A stretch of 64,000 bases of DNA from Drechslerella dactyloides (taxonomy: Eukaryota; Ascomycota; Orbiliomycetes; Orbiliales; Orbiliaceae), in contig JAGTWJ010000019.1 of the NCBI GenBank assembly GCA_020064725.1, positions 3,658,001 through 3,722,000 of the forward strand, in the 5' to 3' direction. The notes below the pieces were generated by a model. It had not been told where the DNA came from, did not search any database, and was given only the letters and a program-made list of their open reading frames with translations. This document shows, piece by piece, positions 35,291-46,641 of this stretch. The translations under genes were made by a program, and so were the position numbers. Position 1 is the first letter of the stretch. Every line of letters starts with the position of its first letter.

Positions 35291-37604
35291 CTAGTAGAAT
35301 ATCCCCGAGGCCTCATCGTAGCGTCTACCGCCACCATCGTCCTTATCCTTGTCCTTATCGAGACCATCGTCGCCATCTCCCTTCTCCTTCTTGTCATCAT
35401 CGCCGCTGGTGGATACACCCTCCGTGCTCGTCGTCCCGGTAGTCGTACCGGTCGTAACACTACTCGTGCCTCTCCCATCCGGGTCCTCGCCGGACTTCGG
35501 GTTTCCTCTCCATATTTCGCCGCGGCCGGTGCCGTCGGGTTCTGTGAAGATATAGTCCCGCCGATAATCCGGCTGCCCGTCGTCGTCTCCATCCGCTGTA
35601 CCTGCGTCTTTCGCCGTCGCTTTCGCCGCCATCTTGGATACGTGTGCGATCGCACCGGACAGACGGCCCCGGTCGTCCTGTATCCGCTCGTAGACGACGA
35701 ATACCTCTGGCCCCTTCGTTGCAGCGGGGCTCGGGAACGGCTGGTCGACGGTGAACATGTCCGATTGATATTCATTACACATCCACCATTCCTCCGGCTG
35801 CGCGCTGCCGTCGCCGCCGTCAGCGGGAATCCACGGCTTGCGTTCGGTGAAGAAGTGGCCGAAGCCCGTTGTGGCGCCGCGATGGTGGAGGATCGCGCGG
35901 CATTCGTACTCGACGCCGGCCATATAGTCGCTGTCCGCGGGCCGCAATGGGAGTAGCGGGTTTAGGACGTGCGTGTTTGGTGCGACGGTGCAGGCTTCCA
36001 GCGTTATGACGGGTGGGATGTTCAAGTTTGTGAGGTTCTTCAGAGTACCCCAGTCCAGCTGGCGGATGATGTCGTAGGTTAGAATGACGGTGGAAGGTAG
36101 GTGTTCGACGGCGACGGCGACGGCGTGGTGGGCTCGCGGGTGGGATCCGGCGCCGGACATGCTGGTGCCTGGCACGCGGCCCGTGGCCGGGTCGGACGGG
36201 ATGGGAGTGTTGGTGAGCCGGTGCTGCAGGGCGGTTTCGATGACGGTGAGCTGCGTGTCGAGGGCGTCGCGGGCGCGGATGTTTGCGTCTGATACGGCGC
36301 CGGCAAGCGTGGCTTCGTGGACGGCGGCGATGGTGAGGGTGCGGTGGGCGCGGCGGTGGACGTTGTGCAGGTCGATGAGGTTGCAGGAGGCGCAGTGGTC
36401 GCCGTCGAGCTGCTTGACCGCGACAAAGTGCTCCAGCGTCGTGGCTACATCCACCTACAATCGATAATACAATCAATCAGCCAATATACTCACCTATCGA
36501 ATTCTCGAAATGAATATATACCCTCTTGGAGCCGTCGTCGTTCGCGGCGTTGAACGGCTTATACAAGCTGCCCACCATCGGACCGCTCTCCCGCTCCAAA
36601 AACGTATACCCACACCGCAGACACGTCCGCCGCCTCAACAGTCTCACCGTCAGCGGATTCTCCCGCGCAACCCACCCGGCCGCCGGCATCGCCATCAGCT
36701 CATGGTACTCGTACGACTCCATCCGCGCCTCCTCCTCCACGCGCCGCCACAGCTCCGCCAGGAACTCCCGCACGTCCTGCTGGTCGTAGCTGCCATCCAT
36801 GCTGGCGAACGGGTACCCGAACCCCATACTGTTAGGCGTAGCCGTGAGCGTTAGCCGCCCGCTGGCCACACGGCTCGTAAACGGGCCGGTGAACTCGCGG
36901 TCGTAGAAGGCGTTTACACCGGCGAAGAAGCGGCCGAGGTATCCGTGCAGCGTGAGCGGGACGAACACGCCGCCTTGCAGCGGCCGGGCGATGTAGTGCG
37001 GGAAGCGCGTGGGTGCGAGGGCTTGGATTGTAGAGTTGATGTAGCAGAGGTTCGTGCGACCCGGGGCGGCGATGGCGCCGAGCTTGCGGGTGGTGCGGAC
37101 GTGCGTTCCTGCGGGGAGGTTCTGGAGCCATTTTTGGGTGTCCGCCTTGCTGGCGTCGTCGGTGCCTTCGGCCATGATGAAGCCGGCGAGGTCGTCCCAG
37201 GCGGTGGAGTCGAGGCCGGAGCTGCTGGAGCTGGAACCGGAGCCTGAGCTGGGGGTTTTCGAGCCGGGGGTGCTACTGCCAGAGACGCCTGAGCCGGACC
37301 CGGAGCCTGAGCCGGAACCGCTTGGGGTAGCGGTACCAGAGACATCGGAGCTGGAGCCACTACCACCGCCAGACCCGCTGGATCTAGACGTGAACCCAGA
37401 GCTTTCCGAGGCATCATGACGAAGGCCAGTGGAAGAGCATCCAGCGGTGGGGGTCCGACGAGGGCGAGAGTTGATGACGAGGTTGAAGCGGATGGGCTTG
37501 CGTTTCGTGATACCAGCGCGACAACTGGAACTAGAATTAACTTTCCTCAGGGCAGCCATCTTGTCCGCGAGGGACTTGGACCTGAGTGGCCGGTTCGCAC
37601 CCAT
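35291..37604 (-). CDS. Ubiquitin-specific protease-like protein B (C19 family)
   Basis: Exons on the minus strand are 37604-36494 and 36444-35291, giving 754 residues. The 49-nt intron is spliced so that FENSI joins ATTLEHF. Residues 70-130 are a Gly/Ser-rich low-complexity linker. The cysteine box is PGRTNLCYINSTIQAL (Cys about 187). A good QQD box follows (SYDQQDVREFLAEL, about 272-285). The zinc finger has CLRC and CASC pairs, and the His box is GFGHFFTERKPW (His about 567). Then come EEWWMCNEY and a FVVYERI strand. The C-terminal 120 residues are Asp/Lys/Gly-rich and disordered. The protein resembles gene A in its x-L-C-Y-[VI]-N box and WW-x-CNE motif, so the two are likely old paralogues. 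It is divergent from ALB1. Confidence 0.82.
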
Positions 37605-38002
37605 ATTTCCAAGTATTCACCGTCTGGTCCTCAGCTGTGAATAATATGCATACAATGGTGCCGGGATGGCGGAAGCATAAATACGGGTATTGATAAGCTG
37701 GGGTATATTGATATAGAGAAACTTTCGAGATGCGAGGGGGGAGCATTTACGAAAAAAGGCATGTGTCACAAGTCCGCCATCCTGCGACAAATATCCGCCT
37801 TTCATCAGATATCCACACAACTCACAACTCTGCGTTGAGGCCGTTGCATTTCCAAATTCGGAACAGCGCGTCGCAAACCGCCCGAAAAAAGATTTGTGCG
37901 CGACAAATCTGGCAAGCTAACCTCACCTCACAGCTCCTCCACAGCTACACCTCCACCATCCGACCTCACCATCCATACCATCCATCAATCCCACAAACTC
38001 CA
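37605..38002. promoter_or_regulatory. Divergent region USP gene B / ALB1
   Basis: These 398 bp lie between two start codons facing apart and serve as 5' region for both genes. A pyrimidine-rich stretch (about 37920-38000) precedes the ALB1 start. Confidence 0.55.
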
Positions 38003-38545
38003 ATGGCGAAAACAAAGAAAGGTACACACTCTCACACCCTCAATACAAGTACAATAAACCAGCTAACATAAAAACCAGCACCATCCCTACACTCCCGCGC
38101 CGCCCGCCGCGCAACCTCCCCCTCCCTCAACCTCGACAAATCCCTAACATCAGCCCCGCGCCCCTCCTCCCCCACGCGCACAACCCTCACAACGCCCACC
38201 TCCGAAACAATAACCCGCAAAGTCCTCGACACAATCCACCGCACCCTCGCCGCCTCCTCCGCCGGCGTCCAGAAACACTCCCAAACTACATCCACCTCTA
38301 CAGCACACAAGCGAGGACAGCGGTCAAAGGTGCAGAAACGCCGCCGCGAAACCGGCAAGGAGCGCGCCGCCGCCGTCGCCGAAATGCTAGTCCACAAGGA
38401 ACTCGAGAGCCGGAAAAAGGTGTCCGTGATCCGCGAACGGCGGGGCGAATGGGATACTGTCAACGCGCGGATCGGTGAGGGTGACGGCGAGATCGAGGAG
38501 CGGGTGGGCACTAACCCGTTCGCCGCGCTCGCCGGGTCTGTCTAG
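38003..38545 (+). CDS. ALB1: Ribosome biogenesis shuttling factor Alb1
   Basis: Exons are 38003-38021 and 38079-38545, giving 161 residues; the 57-nt intron ends with a GCTAAC branch point and CAG. The protein starts MAKTKK, then APSLHSRAARRATSPSLN, which is the characteristic Alb1 N-terminus in filamentous ascomycetes. A basic stretch (RSKVQKRRRETGKERAAA) and a C-terminal RERRGEWDTVN segment follow. Alb1 is a small nucleolar/cytoplasmic factor that partners Arx1 on pre-60S ribosomal subunits during export. The start codon exon is only 19 nt and would be missed without splicing. Confidence 0.85.
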
Positions 38546-39202
38546 CTTCTACAAGTTCGGTCGACGGACCGCTCGGTTGAATGTTGGGATTATATATATC
38601 TGACTGGTTGATGTAGTGCGTACATATCAAGATGCACGGCGTTGGTGGAGGCGTTGGTTTATATTGTATACAGGGTCGTCATTTAGCAAGTTACCATAGA
38701 CAGCATCACATCTTATATATCGCTGTTTCTATAATCTCACGTAACCAATTTACACGAATGAAACACCTGTGATAATACCACGTGAACACTTGCAATCTGC
38801 AGTTGTATATATGTACACACGCACACCAACTCCTGGCCATCAAGCCACAGTCGCTTTTGATACAAGACGTAAAAACCGGAACTTGAAAAGAAAAAAAAAA
38901 AAAAAACCAACAATGAACGTTGCGCTGAAGATGGTACAAGAAGGAAAGGTGGTCACCGACATGAGAAACGGCAGAGAAACGGCAGAGAAACGGCAGAAGA
39001 GTCCAAAGTACTGTACAAGAAAGTCTAGCACTGCGCCCGCCATCCATGCATGAAATGCAAAACCCACAATCTGACCGACTGACATCAGCCGTCGAAAAGA
39101 AAGCACTCATACACCCAAACAAGGCCCGTCGAAAGATACGGCAGGATAACGTCCGAACAGTTGCGAAAAAAACAGAGTCAACAACTAGCGTTGCGATACT
39201 CG
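38546..39202. other. Convergent spacer ALB1 / GT90
   Basis: This 657 bp joins two 3' ends. It contains a 16-nt poly-A tract at 38891-38906 and a short tandem of GGCAGAGAAAC at about 38964-38996. No protein or RNA gene is evident. Confidence 0.6.
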
Positions 39203-41390
39203 TCACCGCTGCTGTCGGCCCCACCACCCTTCCTTCTCCTCCGCGTCGACCTCGCTGCCGTCCCCGCTGTACCCGATATTGTCGCGATTGTCGTCCACAA
39301 CCCTCGCATACTCCAGTATCAGCCGCATCATGTAGATCTGCCCAACACGTTAGTCCTCGAATCTAACAGGCGCCGAATGGAAGGGAAATATATGAATGGA
39401 AGGGGAGATATACCTCGACGTCCTCCTTGCGCAACACCTGCGTGGCCCACTCGCGGCTCCTATCCGCGATGCGCTTCGCCTCGGTGTCGTGCCGGGGGAC
39501 ATACGCTCCGTCGCTCCCCGTCGCCCCCTTCTCCAGCCCCATGAAATACGTCAACAGCGCGTACAAGTCGTCGTACCGGTTATCCATCGGCGCGAAATGC
39601 ACCCACTCGAACAGCCGCTGGTCATGCCATTCCTTGAATATCGTCGCTTTGATCCCCATGCTATGGGACTTCAAGAAGGCGTGCCACCGGCCGCTGAACG
39701 AGTGCCCGTCGATGTCCACCAAGTACTTGAACTTGAACGTGTCCTTGAACGGCAAGCCGGGCCTCGTCGACAGCTTGTCCGCCAGAAACTCGCAGTTCGG
39801 CACGCACCACAAAATCTCGGAGAAGGCCACGTCCGTGCGCACCTCCGCGAAGGCCGACGGGTGGAAGTAGGCGGGCGTGTACACGCCGTCCGCGTTGTCC
39901 GCGCTGGCGGCCTCCATGATGGTGTAGGTTGTGTCGTTGCCGAGTTTTGTCGCGTTAGTCATCGCGACGAACCGGTGCCGCTGGAGGTTCATGTACGTCG
40001 CCGCGTTCTGGACGCCGCCGGACGTCACGCCGCGCCAGACCATCTGATCGACTTTCTCATGCCAGGGGACGTCGTTGCTGTCGTCGTACAGGTAGCGCGT
40101 GTCCGCGAGGTCGTAGTACTTGTTCGCGGGGAAGAGAATGTCGTTGTTCACGTTGACCTTGCACTCGCCGAAGATCGGGACCAGCTTTTGCGTCGTGACC
40201 GTCGTCGAGGAGCTGAAGAGGAAGCCGTGCAGCTTGGCAAGCGTCGGGCCGATCGTGCACAGGTCCGCCGAGCGATTGAAGTCGCGGATGAACCCGCTGA
40301 TGGGGTCTTTGTACGTGCTCTCGGTCCGCTTGATGTCGAGCTCCGGCCGCCGGGCGTACGAATCCGGCGGGCAGCCCTTCGCGGCGACGTCCATGTATGC
40401 CATGCCCGAGAAGTCGAAGAAGCCGCAATCCACCTCCTCCTTCGGCGCTGCGTGACCGTTAGCATCTCTAGTCATTGTAGTCTTTGAAAAGAGGGTAAAT
40501 CACCTTTGTCCCAGTCCATCTTGGAAAAGTCGTTCGTGGTCTCGGGAGGCTGCTTCCGGCCCTTCTGCTCGATGGCGAGCTTGGCCTGCACGTCCTCCCA
40601 GGGGACGACCACACGCGGCTCGTCGAGGTAGTTCATCGCGATGTCGAGGTCGGGAAGGTGCTCGGCGAAGACCCCGAGCATCTGCGCAAATATGTTTGCT
40701 CGCCACGCGTCGGCCCGGAGCGTATCGACGACCTTATGGTTGCGGACCTATATCACTATTAGAACCCCGTCGAACGGTCATAGCAGTAAAGGATGGGCTC
40801 ACCCTCAGTATGGAGACCCGGCTGTCCGGCGTGTCCATGGCGCGGACCATGGCGCGAATCTCGGCCGGCGGGACACCGTAGAACGGCCTGAGATCGTCCA
40901 TGATCTGGTCAAAGTCGTCGAGATTGACGCATTTCCGCTTCCGCGCAAACCGGTACCACTCGTCGAACTTTGGCGGGGGGTGGCGGCCGTATTTCAGGCG
41001 GTACTTGGCGACGACCTGCGAGAAGGAGGTGGACTGGCTCCACTTGTACTTTTGGAATTTTTTGAGCTGCTCGTGCGTCAGGGCGACGATGGGGTGCCGG
41101 TCGATTTCGTCGGGGAGGGCCTCGTTCTCGTCGATGGCGTCCGGCGGCTGTCGTCGCAGTCACCTTCCTGTTAGCCTGTTCGTCCAACTAAAGAAAAAGG
41201 ATAGAGTGAAGACGGAGGATGGTAGACGCACGACGTGGTAGACCGGCCGGGGCCGCACGAGGATCTTGGAGACCTGCCCCCTGACGTCGACGCCGGTGAG
41301 CAGGATGATGTTGACGACGAAGAGACAGGCGCCGCAGAAGGCGAGCAGGAAGATGGGCCAAGGCCGCAGGGGCCCGTTAGCGGCGACCAT
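39203..41390 (-). CDS. CAP10-type glycosyltransferase (GT90), type II membrane protein
   Basis: Exons on the minus strand are 41390-41232, 41147-40803, 40747-40504, 40447-39414 and 39337-39203, giving 638 residues. The N-terminus is cytosolic and short, followed by one membrane segment (about 12-36, IFLLAFCGACLFVVNIILL), which suggests a Golgi type II enzyme. A stem region with HPPPKFDEWYRFARKRKC follows, as is common in fungal CAP10 proteins. The catalytic domain contains VPWHEKVDQMVWRGVTSGG, then DTFKFKYLVDIDGHSFSGRWHAFLKS and WVHFAPMDNRYDDL, the signature of the lipopolysaccharide-modifying/CAP10 family related to xylosyl- and glucosyltransferases. The acceptor is unknown; fungal relatives are linked to capsule or cell-surface glycans. 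The in-frame ATG at 41390 gives the membrane anchor directly. Confidence 0.87.
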
Positions 41391-42346
41391 CGTGCGAGCC
41401 AAGTCGGGAGCGAAGCTTTGCTGAGCCGCAGCTGGTTGGCCCGAGATTATAGCCGGTTGTTGGATGGGAAGCGCGATCGCGTGCTACACGCGGGAGCTTG
41501 CTTGATCGAAATGAAGGAAGGAAGGTCGAGCTCCGGACGACGGCGACGGGTAGCTCTCAGGACGCGAGGGCGGTGAGCACGAGCGGAGGAGGCGGCGATG
41601 GAGCAGACGCGCGCGACGGGCGGCGCATGCTGGTGATTGAGAAGATAATTTTCGTCGAGAGAGAAAGAGAGGACAGTCGGCCGTTGTTCGGAATGGAAGA
41701 AGAGGAAGCGGAAGAGGCGACGGCCACGGATCAAAAGTCAAACAGGGATGGCCACCTTGCCGAGTCGACCGCCCAAAAGCAGTATGTTACGAGCTGCGCC
41801 CTGGCCGCAAAAGCGGGCGTCCATCCGAGCGGCAGCTGCTCGTTTCAAGAGGCAGCTCGGACGCCGTATCGTCCTGTCAACCGCGATCTCAATATCTCGA
41901 TATCGTGTCGCGGCAGCAGGTGGCGATGGTTGTATGTCTGGTGGCAGCAGGTGGTCGTCGTCGTCGTATATGAGGTGTGCATCTCGGCATGCGGCATCGC
42001 GATGTGTGCATGTCGACCGGTGGACGGTCAACCCACCGCAGTCGATGTCCGTCCATCGCAGTATCTCGCAGCTCGTAGGTCCCTTCATGTCGTCCATCGC
42101 AGAGTGTGATGATGTCGTGATGAATATCTGATCGCGGGCGCCGGCCATTAATTCTCTTCTCAGCCCTGGTGTTGGCCGCCGCCAGCCAATCAGACGCCAA
42201 CATTCGCTTGCCCGCCAAAACCTCCGACAGCACCCTCTCCCTCCTCCCCTCCAACCATCGCCATCTCCACCATCTTGAGCCATTCCGACGGACGCATTGC
42301 CGCCTCCATTGGCTTATTGCAGCTGCCGGCTGACACTGCACCGACC
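41391..42346. promoter_or_regulatory. Divergent region GT90 / small membrane protein
   Basis: This 956 bp separates two divergent start codons. Long open frames on both strands (up to 203 codons) reflect high GC and have no protein-like motif. I see no RNA gene. Confidence 0.5.
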
Positions 42347-42731
42347 ATGAGCTCGATCGCCTTCTACGCCTTCTTCGGTGCGTTACTCTCCAACTCCCAC
42401 TCTCACGCTCGAACACCGGAACACTCTCCATCGCCTGCTCGATCCCGTCAATTGGCGTACGATACGATACGATACGATATGATATACTAACATCTATTAA
42501 TTAGGCGCCGCCTGCCGCTGGATGCAGCTCGGCATCCAACGCCGCCCGCACCTCCTCCGCGCCGAAGCAATCGCCTACCCGCTCTACATGTCCGTCGCCA
42601 TCGGCGCGGGCCTCTACATGGACAGCGTCGAGGACCGGCACATGGCCTTCCTCGAGCAGAAGAAGCAGTCGCTGCTCGAGAAGCGGCGGCGGCGGGATGA
42701 GGCTGAGAAGGAGGCGCTGGGGAATGCGTAG
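42347..42731 (+). CDS. Small single-pass membrane protein, unrecognised
   Basis: Exons are 42347-42377 and 42505-42731, giving 85 residues. The N-terminus MSSIAFYAFFGAACRWMQLGI is hydrophobic. A second hydrophobic stretch (AYPLYMSVAIGAGLYM, about 37-52) is followed by a charged coiled tail rich in Glu, Lys and Arg (EQKKQSLLEKRRRR). This build (one or two short membrane segments plus a basic helical tail) resembles accessory subunits of respiratory complexes, but I cannot assign it to a named one. The frame keeps across the 127-nt intron, which has a CTAAC branch point and TTAG acceptor. The short first exon with an ATG after a GC-rich leader supports the start. Confidence 0.7.
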
Positions 42732-43236
42732 CGTTGTTTCCACTTTACTTTTGTCAAATCGTCCGATGGGGGATATTCAATGCGTGTGGACGACTGGAAG
42801 GAAGTCTGGTCCTACGGGTATATAACATCTGGATGGCATTATTCGGCCCGATGGAATGGGGTATCATCATCATGGGATGAGGTGAGGGTGTCGAGCTGGG
42901 TTATCGTCAGTTCTGCGGGCCTGTTGTACATACATACATATATCTAGCATGCATCACGAATTGCAGCTCCCATCGAGAGACGCTCCGGTGGTTCATTCAA
43001 ACAATCGAGAACCTGTCAATACGCATTTCAAATATTGTATCGATTAAATCAATCCGTAGAGTCTGATTACGTCGTGAAGTCCCGCCGATTTATATCTCGA
43101 AGACCGAAGCTTGGCGCGCGCCTCAGCTGTCCAAGCAGCTCTCCACCTCCACCAACATCCTATCACCACCGCCATCACATCACCACCGCCACCGATCACA
43201 ACCTCATCGCCAGCTCCACCTTCTCCCCCGAAGATA
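42732..43236. other. Spacer upstream of TRS31
   Basis: This 505 bp holds the 3' UTR of the small membrane protein gene and the promoter/leader of TRS31. A CATCACC-rich run precedes the TRS31 start (about 43150-43215). Confidence 0.55.
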
Positions 43237-44016
43237 ATGAACAGGGACACTTCGCCCTTCCGCCCGGCGTCGACCGGCGCCTCGCCGACGCCCAAGCACG
43301 CGAGCCTGACCGCCTCGACCAACCTGCGGTACTCCCTCACCCGCAAGTCCATCTACGACCGGCACCTGAACCGCACAAAGACCTCCGAGCTATCCAAATC
43401 CGCGTTCGCCTTCCTCTTCGGCGAGATGGTGCAGCACGCGCAGAAGAAAGTCTACGGCGTGCAGGACCTCGAGAAGAAGTACTCTCCCTCCCCCTCACCA
43501 TTTAATCCTACACTCACACGAACATGCGGGGAAAATATACACACGTATATACACCAGAATACAGCCGGCTAATCAGGATATCACAGACTAAACCAGCACG
43601 GCTACGCCGTCGGCCAGCGCTTCCTCGAACTCCTCCTCTGGCGCGACGGCCGCACCGCCAAACGCGAAACCCGCATCCTGGGCATCCTCCAATTTATAAG
43701 CCACACCCTCTACCGCGCCATCTTCCAGAAACCCGCCGACACGCTCGAAAAGGTCCGCGAGAACGACGACGAATACATGATCTCGGACAACGACCCCCTC
43801 GTCAACAGCTACATTTCCGTCCCCAAGGAGATGAGCCAGCTGAATTGCGCGGCCTTCATCGCGGGCATAATCGAGGCCGTGCTCGACGGGCATTGTTTTC
43901 CCGCAAAAGTTACCGCGCACACGGCGCCGAGCGAGATGTGGCCTGGTCGGACTGTTTTCCTGATCAAGTTTGAGCCCGAGGTGCTCGAGCGGGAGAAGCT
44001 CAGAGTCAGCAGTTGA
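43237..44016 (+). CDS. TRS31: TRAPP complex core subunit Trs31 (TRAPPC5)
   Basis: Exons are 43237-43478 and 43587-44016, giving 223 residues; the 108-nt intron splits a Lys codon between LEKK and LNQHGYAVGQR. After a 28-residue Ser/Thr/Pro leader, the Bet3-like fold begins: YSLTRKSIYDRHLNRTKTSELSKSAFAFLFGEMV, then RFLELLLWRD and ILGILQFISHTLYRAIFQKPADTLEK. The C-terminal half has DNDPLVNSYISVPKEMSQLNCAAFIAGIIEAVLDG. This is the standard Trs31/TRAPPC5 pattern. The protein is part of the TRAPP core that activates the Rab Ypt1 for ER-to-Golgi and autophagic traffic. Length fits fungal members. The start is the first ATG of the frame. Confidence 0.93.
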
Positions 44017-44269
44017 TATATGATATACTCTATATACACGTTGTAATCTTTACGTGGCCTCGGGGCGGACTCTTTACGCTGTTATATGAGGATGAGTAGG
44101 GTGCTTTATTCCTTGGTTAGCGTTTGCATTTCCAGGCGTTCGGATACCAGCGAGCAGATAGAATATACGATATATACGACGCTATACTACAAATCTAAAC
44201 CAGACTGCTGCCGTATAAATAAAAAGTGTCACCCATCTGTTATGCTAAAGCGATGTGATATAAGATGAA

Positions 44270-45781
44270 CTACGACGGACGGTCAATCTTGCGCCGCTTC
44301 TCGTCGAAATGCACGTCGTCCCCGCCACGCTTCCGTTCCGCTTTGTCCGCCTGGTCCCACCGCGAGCGGTACTCCCCGCGCCCGTCTCGGTCTCTATCTC
44401 TATCGTGGTCCGACCGCCGTCTGTCGTCGCGGTCCCGGCGGTCGTCATATCGATCCCGCCGCGGACTCCCCGACCGCTCTCTCCGCCGGTCGTCCCTATA
44501 TCTGTCCCTATCCCCATTCCTGTCTCTGTCTCTATCCCTATCTCTATCTCTATCGCGGTGGTTGTGGCTGTGGCCGTCCCGCTCGCGATCCCGTCGCTCG
44601 CGCTGCTTGTCCGACATGAACCGCTCATCGCGTATCCCCTGCACGTCCTCAAACTTCTTCTTGCGCGCCGCGGCAGCGGCGGCGGCACCCCACCCGTAAT
44701 CCTTCTCCGCCAGCTGCGTGGTATCCTCCGCTGCCAGATGCGTCCATTTCGTCTGACCCCGCTTGCCGAGTTGATCCAAACTACGCACCTGCAGCGCCTT
44801 GGGTAACACCTCGCGGTTGACGACTTCGTCTTCGACGCGCGCGGTGGCGTAGTCGCGTTTGAGGAGGTCGGCGGCGCCGCTGGCGTCGTCCTGGTAGAAG
44901 GCGCCCTTGTGGTAGAATTTACGCATGTAGCCCATATTTCCCTTTTTCTCAGCGGCCTCGCGGCGTTGGGAGGCGACGAAGGCGGTGTCGTCTGCGAGGC
45001 GCGCGGCGGGGTCCATTGCGCGGCGGGCGTCGAGGGCTTCGCGCTCGGCTTCGGCGGCGGCGATGGCGTCGCGGGCGCGCTTTATGCGGAGGAGTTCGCG
45101 GAGTTTCCAGGCGGCGAGTTCGGACGCCGGGTCGAGGTTGTCGGTGTCGTCGGGCGGGTCGACGGTTGTGGCGGTGGAGGTGTCGGCGTCCAGCAGGTGC
45201 TTTTTGCGGGCGGCGCGGTCTTTGGCGTCGCGCCGGATGGCGGATTCGACGAGGCTGTGGGCTTCCGCTTTGCGGGCCGCGATGGCGGCGGCGGAGGTTG
45301 GGTCCGCGGTTGAGGCGGCGGGGAGGTTGCGTTTGGACTTTGGGATGAAGGTTGGCCGGATCAGCTTGCGGGCTTGCGGGGCGGCATCTTCCGAAGAGTC
45401 GCTGTCGTCGGAGTCGCTGTCGTCGGATTCGTAGTCGCCGGAGGGGGCGGCGCGGGAGGGCCGCTGCTCGTCATCGCTGTCGTCTTGCGCTTCTTCTTCT
45501 TCATCTTCTTCGGCTTCTTCGTCGTCGGATGAGCGTTCGTCGTCGCTGGTCTTCTGGAAGCGCTGGTTGAGGTCGACGCGCTGCAGGCCCGTCGAGATGA
45601 TTCGGCCGGCGGACGGAGCCTGGCGCTGGACGGGGGGCTGCACCTCGTCCTCTTGCTCGTCGTCGTCGTCCTGCTCTTCATCCTCATCGCCGGAAGACTC
45701 GGGCTGGTCGCCGGGGAGGGGCTTGCCCGCACGGTAGCGCGCCGGGCGCACCGGGTTGGCGGTCATGCGCTTTGGCGGCAT
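44270..45781 (-). CDS. Spliceosome-associated MFAP1-like protein
   Basis: A single exon of 503 residues beginning MPPKRMTANPVRPARYRAGK, the usual start of fungal MFAP1 proteins. The N-terminal third is strongly acidic (Glu/Asp/Ser). A basic helical region follows (about 165-290). The conserved MFAP1 C-terminal core is NMGYMRKFYHKGAFYQDD, then LPKALQVRSLDQLGKRGQTKWTHL and EDTTQLAEKDYGWG. The tail after about residue 380 is an Arg-Asp repeat region (RDRDRD type), as in many splicing factors. MFAP1 joins the U4/U6.U5 tri-snRNP with Prp38 at B-complex formation. An in-frame ATG 117 nt upstream (45898) would add 39 residues; I prefer 45781 because the family starts there. The gene is convergent with TRS31 (253 bp apart). 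Confidence 0.9.
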   Translation of the reverse strand: MPPKRMTANPVRPARYRAGKPLPGDQPESSGDEDEEQDDDDEQEDEVQPPVQRQAPSAGRIISTGLQRVDLNQRFQKTSDDERSSDDEEAEEDEEEEAQDDSDDEQRPSRAAPSGDYESDDSDSDDSDSSEDAAPQARKLIRPTFIPKSKRNLPAASTADPTSAAAIAARKAEAHSLVESAIRRDAKDRAARKKHLLDADTSTATTVDPPDDTDNLDPASELAAWKLRELLRIKRARDAIAAAEAEREALDARRAMDPAARLADDTAFVASQRREAAEKKGNMGYMRKFYHKGAFYQDDASGAADLLKRDYATARVEDEVVNREVLPKALQVRSLDQLGKRGQTKWTHLAAEDTTQLAEKDYGWGAAAAAAARKKKFEDVQGIRDERFMSDKQRERRDRERDGHSHNHRDRDRDRDRDRDRNGDRDRYRDDRRRERSGSPRRDRYDDRRDRDDRRRSDHDRDRDRDGRGEYRSRWDQADKAERKRGGDDVHFDEKRRKIDRPS

Positions 45782-46641
45782 TGTCGCGATGGTGGAGGTT
45801 GATGGATGAGGTGAGGTTGAGTCGTGGATCTCGGCTGCCGTCGACATACCTTCCACACCATATCCTAAGAAACCGCCACGACAACCAGCCTTTCGCATCT
45901 CTGCTCGTGCACGCTATATTTATATGCATTCGATGATTGTATAGCGGTAAGATGCCATTGGTATTATCTACATGTCCAAACATCCAAAATCTATACCCAT
46001 CACAGCAAAACAACATGTCAAAATATATATCAGCATGCAAATATATGAATCGCAATGCCGCACAGTAAAATGGATTAAACAGCATAGCATAACTCCAGCC
46101 GGCCGTAAAAAAATAAATCCAAAAGGAGAGGTGACGGCCACCGCGCACAAGAGAGATACAACTAAGCGTCCTCTAGATATCACATCCATCTATCGACCAA
46201 TCGATCAACCCCGCGCGTCCCTCCCACGATCGAATACAAATCAACAGACAAACAGACAGACAGCGAAGAAAAGCAACAATGCAGAATATCAACTTTTACA
46301 CAAACAGACAGCCAAAATCCCATTCAGCCCGTCTCGTCTCGTCCCATCCCATCCCATCTCCCTCCTCTTCACGCAAGCACGGCACATATGTGTGTATGCA
46401 CAGGCTGACTCGCAAGTCCATCGAAACGACAAGATTCTAAACCTATTCGCACAGCCGAAAAGATGCAAAAGAAAAAACCCAATCCGTCGTATCATTACAG
46501 TCGTTATCAAGATGACGTGGAGCCGAATCGAATCGAAAGGAGGCGGAGGCGGCGACGCAAGGCAGGCGAGAAGCAGGCGATATATATGCAAGTAACGAGG
46601 TAAGAAACTCCGAAGCGCGCGCGACATGACGCGAGTGCGAG
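45782..46641. other. Spacer upstream of MFAP1 / downstream of CHS7
   Basis: This 860 bp contains the MFAP1 promoter and the CHS7 3' region. AT-rich near 45900-46080, then CAGACA and TCCCATCC simple runs near 46240-46360. No gene is visible. Confidence 0.55.

Noticed and set aside
36445..36493. Alternative acceptor TTGTAG in the USP gene B intron (joining at GTGGATG)
   Set aside because: It would shift the frame with the canonical donor. The AG nine bases further downstream restores the frame, so I chose 36444 as exon start.
39396..40487. 363-codon plus-strand open frame
   Set aside because: It lies exactly antisense to the main exon of the CAP10/GT90 gene, whose protein motifs are clear. 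It is a mirror frame of high-GC coding DNA.
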